DNA of 5,372 bases, taken from NCBI GenBank assembly GCA_017883105.1, contig JADGOF010000185.1, positions 1 to 5,372 on the forward strand, in the 5' to 3' direction. Below the pieces are notes generated by a model that saw nothing but the letters and a program-made list of their open reading frames with translations, did not search any database and was not told the origin of the DNA. This stretch comes from Acidimicrobiales bacterium. Lineage in GTDB: Bacteria; Actinomycetota; Acidimicrobiia; Acidimicrobiales; RAAP-2. The position numbers were made by a program, and so were the translations under genes. This document shows, one piece after another, positions 1 to 5,372 of the stretch (within the stretch, counting starts at the first letter, position 1; each line of letters begins with the position of its first letter).

Positions 1-2244
1 CGTGGTCATGACCAGCGAGGAGCCGTCGTAGACCTCGCCATAAGGAGCGGCATCGAGAGGACCTCCCTGGCCGTCCGCGGAATAGATCGCGTTGAAACAC
101 CCGGTGTCGCACCCGGGGATCGGAATACGAGCACTGTTGCGCGTGGCGTGCTGCACTTGGCCATACGTGGCATTCATCGAGACTCCGTGTGACTGCAGGT
201 TCAGTACGGCATCGGCCAAAGCCCGGAGTGTCGCGGGGTTGGCCGTGTTGAGCTGGGAGGGAGTGGTCAACGGTTGGGCGGAATTGAACGTGTCGGCCCA
301 GAACTCAGTTGCACTCGATGGCGCATAGGCGGCCCATTCGGAGAAGAGCCAACCCCCGGCCGCGTCGAGCTTACCGGTCTTGTCATAACCGGCAAGTGCC
401 GTGCATGCTGGTGCCAGATTGACCGTCGTCCCTTTGCTCGACTTCACCGATGGGGTGGCGCGGCATGCGCTGACAAGTGAGTCGAGAACCAGCTGCGCCT
501 CGAGGGACTGGTCGCTCTGCCACATGGTCTGAAGGGTCGGAATGGTGAACTTGGGCGAACCCAGCCCGTCGGTCCCGGCCACACGCTGATCGATCATCTG
601 GTTGCCGAGCCGGGTGCGCAGGCCCTGGATGGTGTCGATACTGCCGATGATCGGTGAGAACGCCGGAAACGGGGAACTGGGATTGGCCAACCAGTACGAG
701 TCATTCGAGTTCTCGACATAGTCGGTTCGAATCGTGTGCGGCATGTGTGTGGCGTTGAAGATCCCCGGAACCGGCGTGCCGGGGTCAGTTCCCCAGGCAC
801 ATGTCGATCGTGACCCGTCGAGGGTGACGACGCCAGCCGCTGCATAGACCAGCGATGCCGCCCCTGACGGAGTGCAGGTGCTTATCAGGGACTGGCTGAC
901 GTTCGGCGTGTTGCCCACGTCCCCGTAGAGTGCGTGTCCGGTGTCGTCGGACGCGATCGTGTTGAAGGTCGGAATGGCTAGATAGGCCGACTCGACGTTC
1001 AGCAAGTCCTTAACCGATGTGGCTTGGCCCATCTTGAGGTACTGGTTGGCGGCCCGGGTCCCGTCGTTCATCGTCGAGTCGTCGATGGCATAGGCCGTCG
1101 TGGCGCTCCAGTGGTAACCGGCCTGGGGCACCACCAAGACCCGACCCCATTGCGTCGTGTAGAAGGTGTGCGATTGGACGCCATGGCCTGTGTCGACCTT
1201 GGCCGTGACCGTGCCCATCTTGCGCGGCTGTCCGTCCACGTAGTAGCTGGTGGGATCACCGGGGACGAGCTTCAGTTGGTAGAAGGTGAATCGGAAGCTG
1301 GTCGAGACCGTGTGGGTCCATGCCAGATGCTGATTGAATCCGATCCCAACCAAGGGAAACCCTTCCAGGGTGCCGCCGAGCACGTTGTACTGTCCCGGAA
1401 CCGTGAGCTGGGCCATCCAGAAGCGCTCCGTACCACGCCAGGGGAAGTGCGGATTGGCCAGCAGCATCCCGTCGCCGGAGGCGGTGTCCTGTGCACCCAG
1501 CCCGATGCCGTTCGAACCCAGAGTGGAGCCACCGGTCTCTCCGAACTGCGCCGCGAGCGACGAACTCGCAGGCGACCCGGGCGTCAAGCCCGAAGGGGAC
1601 GACCGATAATCCAACGTGGTCGCCGTGGATGAACTGGGTGGCACCGCCTGCACCTCATCGGATACGACCTGAGCGCTCGAGGCTTCGGTGGCGATCTGGA
1701 CGCCGCGAAGAAGCATGTCGTTGAGAGTGATCGCCCGGACCCACGGCTTCCCCGCGCATCGAGGGTCGTGGAGGTCTCCCGAGTGAAGGTACGCGTTGTA
1801 ACCGGAGATGAACCCCCGATACACCGCCAATACTTGGGGAAGCGGCCCAATGGGAGGTGGCTGGCTGAGCTGTGCGGTCGCGACTCCGCTCGCTTTGATC
1901 GACTGCCAGAAGAAATCGGAATCGAGGTTGGAGTCCTTCGTCCCGGCAGAGTAGTTGAGGCTCAGGCCTTTGGGTCCGAAGTAACGGGATCGCCGTCCAT
2001 TGACGGTGACGAAGTCGGCCGCCAACGTGCAAAAATTGTCCTGCGAGAACACCCATGCTTCGCCGTATCCGAGTGCGGCGAAGTTCGCGGCTCGGATGTG
2101 CGGGATGCCGGCCCGGTCCCGGGTGATCGTGACCGAAGATGATTGAGGGGGCACTGATGTACCCGACGTACAGGCCGCCAGGGTGGGGGCGATCGCCACC
2201 AGTGCGAACAAGACCGAGCCATACCGTGTGGAACGCTGACGCAT
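1..2244 (-). CDS. Penicillin/acyl-homoserine-lactone acylase family lipoprotein (Ntn hydrolase), 3' end outside window
   Basis: The minus frame from the ATG at 2244 is open for exactly 748 codons to the window edge. The family hydrolyses N-acyl amide bonds (penicillins, acyl-homoserine lactones, lipopeptides) after autocatalytic cleavage into alpha and beta chains. Residues 1-25 form a lipoprotein signal: basic start, hydrophobic core, lipobox LAAC with Cys25. Residues 38-72 match the alpha-chain start (TITRDRAGIPHIRA, then GYGEAWVFSQDN). GSNGIGLG places the autocleavage nucleophile at Ser244. LLANPHFPW follows with His266, then Val313 in AWTHTVST and Asn512/Asn514 in ENSNDSYW. Residues 195-240 are a Ser/Thr/Pro/Gly-rich linker just before the cleavage site. 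Eight further cysteines would suit an exported protein. Family members usually run about 750-850 residues, so roughly 50-90 are probably missing. The start is supported by the signal peptide; the upstream GAGG is close and weak. Substrate is undetermined: AHL, lipopeptide and beta-lactam are all possible. Confidence 0.93.
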   Translation of the reverse strand, partial: MRQRSTRYGSVLFALVAIAPTLAACTSGTSVPPQSSSVTITRDRAGIPHIRAANFAALGYGEAWVFSQDNFCTLAADFVTVNGRRSRYFGPKGLSLNYSAGTKDSNLDSDFFWQSIKASGVATAQLSQPPPIGPLPQVLAVYRGFISGYNAYLHSGDLHDPRCAGKPWVRAITLNDMLLRGVQIATEASSAQVVSDEVQAVPPSSSTATTLDYRSSPSGLTPGSPASSSLAAQFGETGGSTLGSNGIGLGAQDTASGDGMLLANPHFPWRGTERFWMAQLTVPGQYNVLGGTLEGFPLVGIGFNQHLAWTHTVSTSFRFTFYQLKLVPGDPTSYYVDGQPRKMGTVTAKVDTGHGVQSHTFYTTQWGRVLVVPQAGYHWSATTAYAIDDSTMNDGTRAANQYLKMGQATSVKDLLNVESAYLAIPTFNTIASDDTGHALYGDVGNTPNVSQSLISTCTPSGAASLVYAAAGVVTLDGSRSTCAWGTDPGTPVPGIFNATHMPHTIRTDYVENSNDSYWLANPSSPFPAFSPIIGSIDTIQGLRTRLGNQMIDQRVAGTDGLGSPKFTIPTLQTMWQSDQSLEAQLVLDSLVSACRATPSVKSSKGTTVNLAPACTALAGYDKTGKLDAAGGWLFSEWAAYAPSSATEFWADTFNSAQPLTTPSQLNTANPATLRALADAVLNLQSHGVSMNATYGQVQHATRNSARIPIPGCDTGCFNAIYSADGQGGPLDAAPYGEVYDGSSLVMTT

Positions 2245-2261
2245 CGACCTCAACCTACTAG

Positions 2262-2274
2262 GGATCCTCGATCC
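2262..2274. promoter_or_regulatory. Short dyad upstream of the acylase gene
   Basis: GGATC-CTC-GATCC is a perfect 5-bp inverted repeat with a 3-base centre. It sits about 18 to 30 bases upstream of the acylase ATG, in the expected 5' untranslated or promoter-proximal region. It could be an operator or a small hairpin, but a dyad this short occurs often by chance and no family of regulator is recognisable. Confidence 0.15.
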
Positions 2275-2395
2275 ACCCGTTTTGTCGTCGATGTGCTCGG
2301 GCGGCACGTCGCGAATCCGATACAACCGGAACCGGCGGGCACCCGCAGTGACCAAAGCACCGTTGCCGCTGCAACTCTGTTTCTCAATTTGGCAA

Positions 2396-2403
2396 TCGTG
2401 GTC
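2396..2403. repeat. Target site duplication, left copy
   Basis: TCGTGGTC directly abuts the left terminal inverted repeat and is repeated exactly at 4433-4440, directly abutting the right terminal repeat. An 8-bp duplication is the length known for IS66-family insertion. This fixes the outer boundary of the element. Confidence 0.93.
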
Positions 2404-2416
2404 GTATCTATTCAGG
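2404..2416 (+). repeat. IS left terminal inverted repeat (IRL)
   Basis: GTATCTATTCAGG is the exact reverse complement of 4420-4432. Similarity stops immediately inside these 13 bases. The tip is GTATC rather than the GTAA I would expect from memory for many IS66-family elements. Confidence 0.93.
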
Positions 2417-2463
2417 TCCCCTGACCCCACCATCGCTCACCTGGGGGAACGCCGCGCGTAACG

Positions 2464-3912
2464 TTGGGAATTCCACCCGACGACTCTTCTCCGTTCGACG
2501 TCACGCCCTCCTATGAGGAGCTGACCGAGATCGTTGCTGCGCTCCAGTTGTTGAGCGAGCAGCGAGAGGAGCGCATCGGGGAGCTGGAAGAGCTCAACCG
2601 TTCGCTTTCAGAGCGCATTGCCGATCTGGAAGAGCGTCTGGGGCGCACTCCGCGCAACTCATCGATGCCGCCATCAGCGGAAGCGTTCTCCAAGCCTCCC
2701 GTCCCCAACCGTGCCGAACGACGTGCCGCCAAGCGACGTCCGGGGAAACAGCCCGGCACAGAGGGCAAGCACCTGGCCCAGGTGGAGGACCCCGACGAGA
2801 TAGAGGTCCACTCGCCCACGGAGTGCAGCGGTTGTGGCGCGAAGCTCGACGACGCCGACATCGTCGGCATCGAGCGTCGCCAGGTGTTTGAGCTGCCGCC
2901 GATCAGGCCATTCGTCACCGAGCACCGCATGGAGCGCCGCCGGTGTACCTGCGGCTGCGAGACCAGGGCCTTGCCGCCAGCGGAGGCGATCGCCCCGGCC
3001 TGCTACGGGCCCGGGGTGCGGGCAGTGGCTGCCTACCTGGCCGTCTACCAGCACCTCCCCTACGACCGCATGGCCCAGCTGTTCCACGATGTGCTGGGCA
3101 TCGACGTCTCGGTCGGGGCCCTCTCCCAGATGGTGGCCGAGGCCGGCGGGGCACTCGGGTTGTTCACAGACGTCATCCGCGACCTTCTGATCGACGCCCC
3201 GGCAGTCAACTTCGACGAGACGGGAGCCCGGGTGGCGGGGAGCCTGCACTGGGTCCACGTCGCCTGCAGCACCTTGTACACCCTCATCGACTGCCACAAG
3301 AAGCGCGGCACGATCGCCATGGACGCCATGGGAGTGATCACCAAGATGCGCGGCACCGCCGTCCATGACGGGTGGAAGTCCTATCGCACCTACGACGTCC
3401 TCCACCAGCTCTGCAATGCCCATCACGCCCGTGAGCTCGAAGCGGTCGCCGTGGGCTGGGACCAGGGATGGGCCGACGAGATGATCGGCCTGCTGGTCGG
3501 GGCCAAAGAGGCGGTCGACGCCGCCCGGGCAACAGGGGCGGACCGTCTCGACGCCAAGACACTCCACTCGATCCGGGTCCGCTACGGCACGTTGATCCAA
3601 AAGGGCTGGGCCGCCAACCCCGATCCCGAGGTGGGCAAGCGGGCAGGCTACGAGAAGAAGGCCTTCAACCTGCTCACCCGTCTCGACACCCAGCGCGCCG
3701 ACGTGTTGCGATTCTCGACCGACTTCGCCGTCAGCTGGGACAACAACCAGGCGGAACGAGACGTCAGGATGGTGAATCCAACAGAAGATCTCGGGCACTT
3801 GGCGCACACTCGACGGCGCCCGCAGCTACTGCGCCATCCGCAGCTACATCTCGACCATGAAGAAGCACGGCCAGCCTGTGCTCGACGGACTACGCCTGCT
3901 CTTCGAAGGTGA
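2464..3912 (+). CDS. IS66-family transposase (TnpC-like), C-terminus altered by frameshift
   Basis: This DDE transposase would bind the element ends and catalyse its movement. Residues 19-60 form a leucine-rich coiled coil, followed by the family motif RTPRNSSMPPS (61-71) and a basic, proline-rich stretch. A zinc-finger region has Cys121/Cys124 (CSGCG) and Cys161/163/165 (CTCGC). The catalytic domain shows Asp251 in NFDETG, Asp302 in HDGWKSY and Glu431 in DNNQAERD, so the triad is complete. After Val437 the frame breaks: residues 438-482 are unrelated, while the true C-terminus continues in the +1 frame to 3946. A repaired protein would have 494 residues, normal for the family. The start is TTG at 2464. 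It is the only candidate between the in-frame stop at 2422-2424 and the coiled coil, but no well-placed ribosome site precedes it. The gene starts 60 bp inside the left IS end. Confidence 0.93.
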   Translation: MGIPPDDSSPFDVTPSYEELTEIVAALQLLSEQREERIGELEELNRSLSERIADLEERLGRTPRNSSMPPSAEAFSKPPVPNRAERRAAKRRPGKQPGTEGKHLAQVEDPDEIEVHSPTECSGCGAKLDDADIVGIERRQVFELPPIRPFVTEHRMERRRCTCGCETRALPPAEAIAPACYGPGVRAVAAYLAVYQHLPYDRMAQLFHDVLGIDVSVGALSQMVAEAGGALGLFTDVIRDLLIDAPAVNFDETGARVAGSLHWVHVACSTLYTLIDCHKKRGTIAMDAMGVITKMRGTAVHDGWKSYRTYDVLHQLCNAHHARELEAVAVGWDQGWADEMIGLLVGAKEAVDAARATGADRLDAKTLHSIRVRYGTLIQKGWAANPDPEVGKRAGYEKKAFNLLTRLDTQRADVLRFSTDFAVSWDNNQAERDVRMVNPTEDLGHLAHTRRRPQLLRHPQLHLDHEEARPACARRTTPALRR

Positions 3913-3946
3913 CGTCTGGCTTCCGGCGGGACTTCCTCGGACCTGA
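3776..3946 (+). pseudogene. Out-of-frame C-terminal segment of the IS66 transposase
   Basis: Read from the ATC at 3776, this frame gives 56 residues and a TGA at 3944-3946. It begins IQQKISGTWRTLDGARSY and continues through AIRSYISTMKKHG to LDGLRLLFEGD, the conserved end of IS66 transposases. It follows directly from the MV at residues 436-437 of the upstream frame. The family sequence there is MVKIQQK, so the observed GTGAATCCAACAG is best explained by loss of two bases within the AAN-ATC codons (for example AAAATC to AATC). A sequencing or assembly error is the alternative. Confidence 0.85.
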
Positions 3947-3993
3947 GGAACATCTCATCGGGCGATCTGGCCTCGATCGGCAACACTGGTCCC

Positions 3994-4428
3994 ATGGCGA
4001 AACGCAAGAGGCCCCGCACGACTCCACCCCTCCGCCCGATACGAGCAGACCTCGCACAGCCCCTCATCGACCCGACGACGGACCCCGCCGCCTACCTGAC
4101 CGGGATCGATGTCGAGCCACTCTTCATTGCCCTCCGCATAGGAGCGCTCGACAGTCATCTCGAGGAGATCGCGACACTGGTCAACGACCGTCTCGCTGCG
4201 ATCGATGCCGTCGAGGAGCTCATCGCCGCCAGCCACCTCCAGGTCGGTGACCGTGTTCGACTCGGCCACAACCTCCGGCCCCAATACCTTCACGGACGGA
4301 TGGTGACGATCATCGCCAAGGACGACGAGAAGTGGCTCGTCCGACTCGATGAGCCGGTCGGACGGTTCACCAACGCGGATCTACGGGTATACGCAAGGCA
4401 GCTGGAGCCAGCAACACCGCCTGAATAG
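3994..4428 (+). CDS. Unrecognised IS-borne protein with KOW/SH3-like C-terminal region
   Basis: I do not recognise this 144-residue protein as any IS66 TnpA or TnpB. Residues 1-10 are strongly basic (MAKRKRPRTT), and residues 41-80 look helical and hydrophobic/acidic (FIALRIGALDSHLEEIATLV and on). Residues 82-132 resemble a small beta-barrel of KOW/SH3 type: LQVGDRVRLG, then LHGRMVTIIAKDDEKWLVRLDEP, then FTNADLRVYARQLEP. Such folds often bind nucleic acid or protein, but that is inference. It starts 47 bases after the repaired transposase stop, on the same strand, and probably shares its transcript. Its TAG stop (4426-4428) lies inside the right terminal repeat, which therefore also encodes its final two residues. 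ATG 3994 has no strong ribosome site. The frame is open back to 3913, but this is the only ATG. A role as transposition accessory or regulator is plausible; a passenger function is the alternative. Confidence 0.78.
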   Translation: MAKRKRPRTTPPLRPIRADLAQPLIDPTTDPAAYLTGIDVEPLFIALRIGALDSHLEEIATLVNDRLAAIDAVEELIAASHLQVGDRVRLGHNLRPQYLHGRMVTIIAKDDEKWLVRLDEPVGRFTNADLRVYARQLEPATPPE

Positions 4429-4432
4429 ATAC
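4420..4432 (-). repeat. IS right terminal inverted repeat (IRR)
   Basis: CCTGAATAGATAC is the exact reverse complement of 2404-2416. It overlaps the last three codons (CCT GAA TAG) of the accessory gene, so coding and transposase-recognition functions share these bases. Confidence 0.93.
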
Positions 4433-4440
4433 TCGTGGTC
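4433..4440. repeat. Target site duplication, right copy
   Basis: TCGTGGTC is identical to 2396-2403 and directly abuts the right terminal repeat. The absence of any mismatch argues for a recent insertion. Confidence 0.93.
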
Positions 4441-4787
4441 AAGACAGCCCCGCCGAAGTTGAGCCCATCGCCCGGGCCCTGCGATTCTCTCGATCCTGCA
4501 TCCACCCTCCCGCACCGCCAACTTGGTTCCTCGGGTTGGGAGGACGTCAAGGGCTCGCGCAAACGAGGTCTGATGCCAACCGTACGTCTGACCAGCAGAT
4601 TCAACACGCTTCACTGCCGTCGAGGAGCCCCCATGTGGAGGGATTTCAGGCGTTCCCGTTGAGCAGAGACAGATCCTCGACCTGGCTGGTCGGGAGGCAT
4701 GGGACGAGCAGCAGCGCCGGTACATCGCCCAGCGGCAAAAGGTCCTTCGACCCTGGATCAGGGACGACGGGTCAGTCCGCTCCTGGT
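4441..4787 (+). other. Leader region upstream of the ABC gene, no confident gene
   Basis: This 347-bp stretch lies between the IS and the ABC ATPase start. I see no RNA gene, clear promoter or terminator. The first ~150 bases show no coding signal that I trust. From about 4640 onward one plus frame looks coding but lacks a start codon (described separately). A purine-rich GAGGAG at 4622-4627 precedes an overlapping ATG (4633) and GTG (4635). The ATG gives a 9-residue peptide ending at 4662, while the GTG is in frame with the ABC gene. Before the IS inserted, this stretch was continuous with 2245-2403. Confidence 0.5.
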
Positions 4788-4876
4788 ATGGCCCCGGCAG
4801 AGAACGGCACGGCCACAGAGCCAATCCTCGAGGTCACCGGACTGACCAAGCGGTTCGGCGACCGCGTCGCGGTTGA
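4592..4876 (+). pseudogene. Possible coding remnant overlapping the start of the ABC gene
   Basis: This frame is open between TGA at 4589-4591 and TGA at 4874-4876. From about 4658 to 4790 it reads like protein: VEQRQILDLAGREAWDEQQ, then RRYIAQRQKVLRPWIRDDG and SVRSWYGPG, with mostly G/C third positions. It has no ATG, GTG or TTG start. A single-base slip after the ATG at 4633, which has GAGGAG five bases upstream, would join MWRDFRRS to it. I recognise no family. It could be a broken small gene, the remnant of an older gene, or chance bias in GC-rich DNA. It overlaps the ABC frame by 89 bases if the ATG at 4788 is the true ABC start. Confidence 0.3.
4622..4637 (+). promoter_or_regulatory. 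Ribosome-site candidate with overlapping ATG/GTG starts
   Basis: GAGGAG at 4622-4627 is followed after five bases by ATG (4633) and after seven by GTG (4635). The ATG opens a 9-codon frame. The GTG is in frame with the ABC ATPase and would add 51 residues, low in complexity and unlike ABC N-termini. This is the best Shine-Dalgarno-like site in the region, whereas the ABC ATG at 4788 has none. Confidence 0.3.
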
Positions 4877-5372
4877 CGGCATTTCGTTCTCGATCCCGCC
4901 GGGACAGATCTATGGCCTGCTCGGTCCCAACGGGGCCGGAAAGACCACCAGGATCAAGATGGTGTCTGGGCTGCTCCATCCCGACAGCGGAACGGTGCGC
5001 GTTGCTGGGCACCCGGCCGGAAGTCTGGCCGCCAAGGCACAGATGGGCTACGTCCCACAGGACATCGCCCTCTATCCCGATCTCACCGGTCAAGAGAACC
5101 TCCGCTTCCTCGGACGGCTGTTCGGCCTCGGGGGTGAGCTCCTCGACGAGCGGGTCGACGAGGCAGTTGAGCTCACAGATCTCGGAGACCGAGCGAGGGA
5201 GCGGCTGAGCGCTTACTCCGGCGGAATGCAACGGCGCCTGAACATCGCCGCAGGCCTCCTAAATCACCCTGTTCTTCTGGTTCTGGACGAGCCGACGGTG
5301 GGAGTTGACCCGCAGAGCCGCCATGCCATTCTCGAGCGGGTCCAGACCTTCGGCCAACTCGGGATGGCCGTC
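4788..5372 (+). CDS. ABC transporter ATP-binding protein (ABC-2 exporter type), 3' end outside window
   Basis: This is the ATPase subunit that would couple ATP hydrolysis to export by a partner membrane protein, probably encoded just beyond the window. The 195 visible residues start with ILEVTGLTKRFGDRVAVDGI (13-32). They then show Walker A GPNGAGKTT (46-54), Q-loop VPQDIALYPDLTGQENL (89-105), signature YSGGMQRRL (143-151) and Walker B LLVLDEP (163-169) followed by TVGVDPQSR. The YSGGM signature and the DEPTVGVDPQSR stretch match drug, lantibiotic or linearmycin-type exporters of the ABC-2 class. The H-loop and C-terminus are missing. ATG 4788 was chosen because it lies a normal distance before the first conserved strand, although no ribosome site precedes it. 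The frame is open further upstream, and GTG 4635 is an alternative. The third Thr usual after GKTT is Arg55. Substrate cannot be inferred. Confidence 0.95.
   Translation, partial: MAPAENGTATEPILEVTGLTKRFGDRVAVDGISFSIPPGQIYGLLGPNGAGKTTRIKMVSGLLHPDSGTVRVAGHPAGSLAAKAQMGYVPQDIALYPDLTGQENLRFLGRLFGLGGELLDERVDEAVELTDLGDRARERLSAYSGGMQRRLNIAAGLLNHPVLLVLDEPTVGVDPQSRHAILERVQTFGQLGMAV

Larger units (their letters stand above)
2245..2403. other. Upstream region of the acylase gene, cut off by the IS
   Basis: This 159-bp stretch lies between the acylase start codon and the left end of the insertion sequence. I see no open frame worth calling. It should hold the acylase promoter reading leftwards, but no convincing -35/-10 pair with proper spacing was found on the minus strand. 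Its last eight bases (2396-2403) are the left copy of the IS target duplication, so the original region continued directly into what is now 4441 onward. Confidence 0.6.
2404..4432 (+). mobile_element. Complete IS66-type insertion sequence (single-transposase, ISBst12-like organisation) with accessory gene
   Basis: The element is 2029 bp, bounded by perfect 13-bp inverted repeats (GTATCTATTCAGG at 2404-2416 and its complement at 4420-4432) and flanked on both sides by the 8-bp direct repeat TCGTGGTC. It carries a tnpC-like DDE transposase and, downstream on the same strand, a 144-codon gene that ends inside the right repeat. The short tnpA and tnpB genes of classical IS66 elements are absent, as is known for the ISBst12 subgroup. 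The perfect repeats and duplication suggest a recent insertion. The frameshift in the transposase suggests this copy may no longer move by itself. Confidence 0.93.

Noticed and set aside
1024..1632. 202-codon open frame on the plus strand
   Set aside because: It is antisense to the acylase, whose active-site motifs (GSN, NPHFPW) lie in this very stretch. There is no domain and no ribosome site.
2389..2417. Promoter spanning the left IS boundary (TTGGCA with TATCTA)
   Set aside because: The two boxes are only about 10 bases apart, and no -10-like box stands at 16-18 bases.
2417..2448. Possible hairpin in the IS leader (TCCCC at 2417-2421 with GGGGA at 2444-2448; CCCCA at 2425-2429 with TGGGG at 2442-2446)
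   Set aside because: The two 5-bp pairings compete, have long loops, and are expected by chance in C/G runs. Not enough to call a regulatory structure.
2674..3807. 377-codon open frame on the minus strand, opposite the transposase
   Set aside because: It lies wholly antisense to a gene with a full set of IS66 motifs. Its translation is compositionally odd (rich in Gly, Val, Asp, His) and contains no recognisable domain. Such mirror frames are expected in GC-rich coding DNA.
4381..4824. 147-codon minus-strand frame across the IS right end
   Set aside because: It runs through the end of the IS into the leader and ABC start and so would be a chimera of unrelated DNA. The residue composition is low-quality and there is no recognisable motif.
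1..5372. CRISPR arrays, tRNA/rRNA genes, riboswitches
   Set aside because: No regularly spaced repeats, cloverleaf-like segments or recognisable conserved RNA motifs were seen on either strand.

Overview
The window is GC-rich with strong G/C third-codon-position bias. It carries a TTG-started transposase, a lipoprotein Ntn-acylase and an ABC-2-type exporter ATPase. This fits a high-GC Gram-positive lineage (Actinomycetota), but no marker gene is present, so the assignment is an inference and cannot be narrowed.

Layout. (1) Positions 1-2244, minus strand: one uninterrupted 748-codon reading frame that runs off the left edge. It encodes an exported, lipobox-bearing penicillin-acylase / acyl-homoserine-lactone-acylase-type N-terminal nucleophile hydrolase, missing only its C-terminal end. 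(2) 2245-2403: a short upstream region of the acylase gene. (3) 2404-4432: a complete 2029-bp insertion sequence of the IS66 type, delimited by perfect 13-bp terminal inverted repeats and a perfect 8-bp target duplication (TCGTGGTC). It carries a tnpC-like transposase, whose frame is broken near the C-terminus, and a second small gene with a KOW/SH3-like C-terminus. The stop codon of that small gene lies inside the right terminal repeat. (4) 4441-4787: a leader region with no recognised gene, containing a coding-looking frame without a start codon. (5) 4788-5372, plus strand: the N-terminal 195 codons of an ABC transporter ATPase, cut by the right edge.

How the parts relate. With the element and one target copy removed, the acylase gene and the ABC gene are divergently oriented around a roughly 510-bp intergenic region, and the IS landed in that region without breaking either frame. 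The acylase would act outside the membrane on N-acyl amide substrates, and the ATPase would power export of a small hydrophobic molecule. A functional link between them is possible but not shown. The most interesting item is the IS itself: its ends can be fixed to the base, which places an unrecognised 144-residue protein inside the transposon as an integral component.
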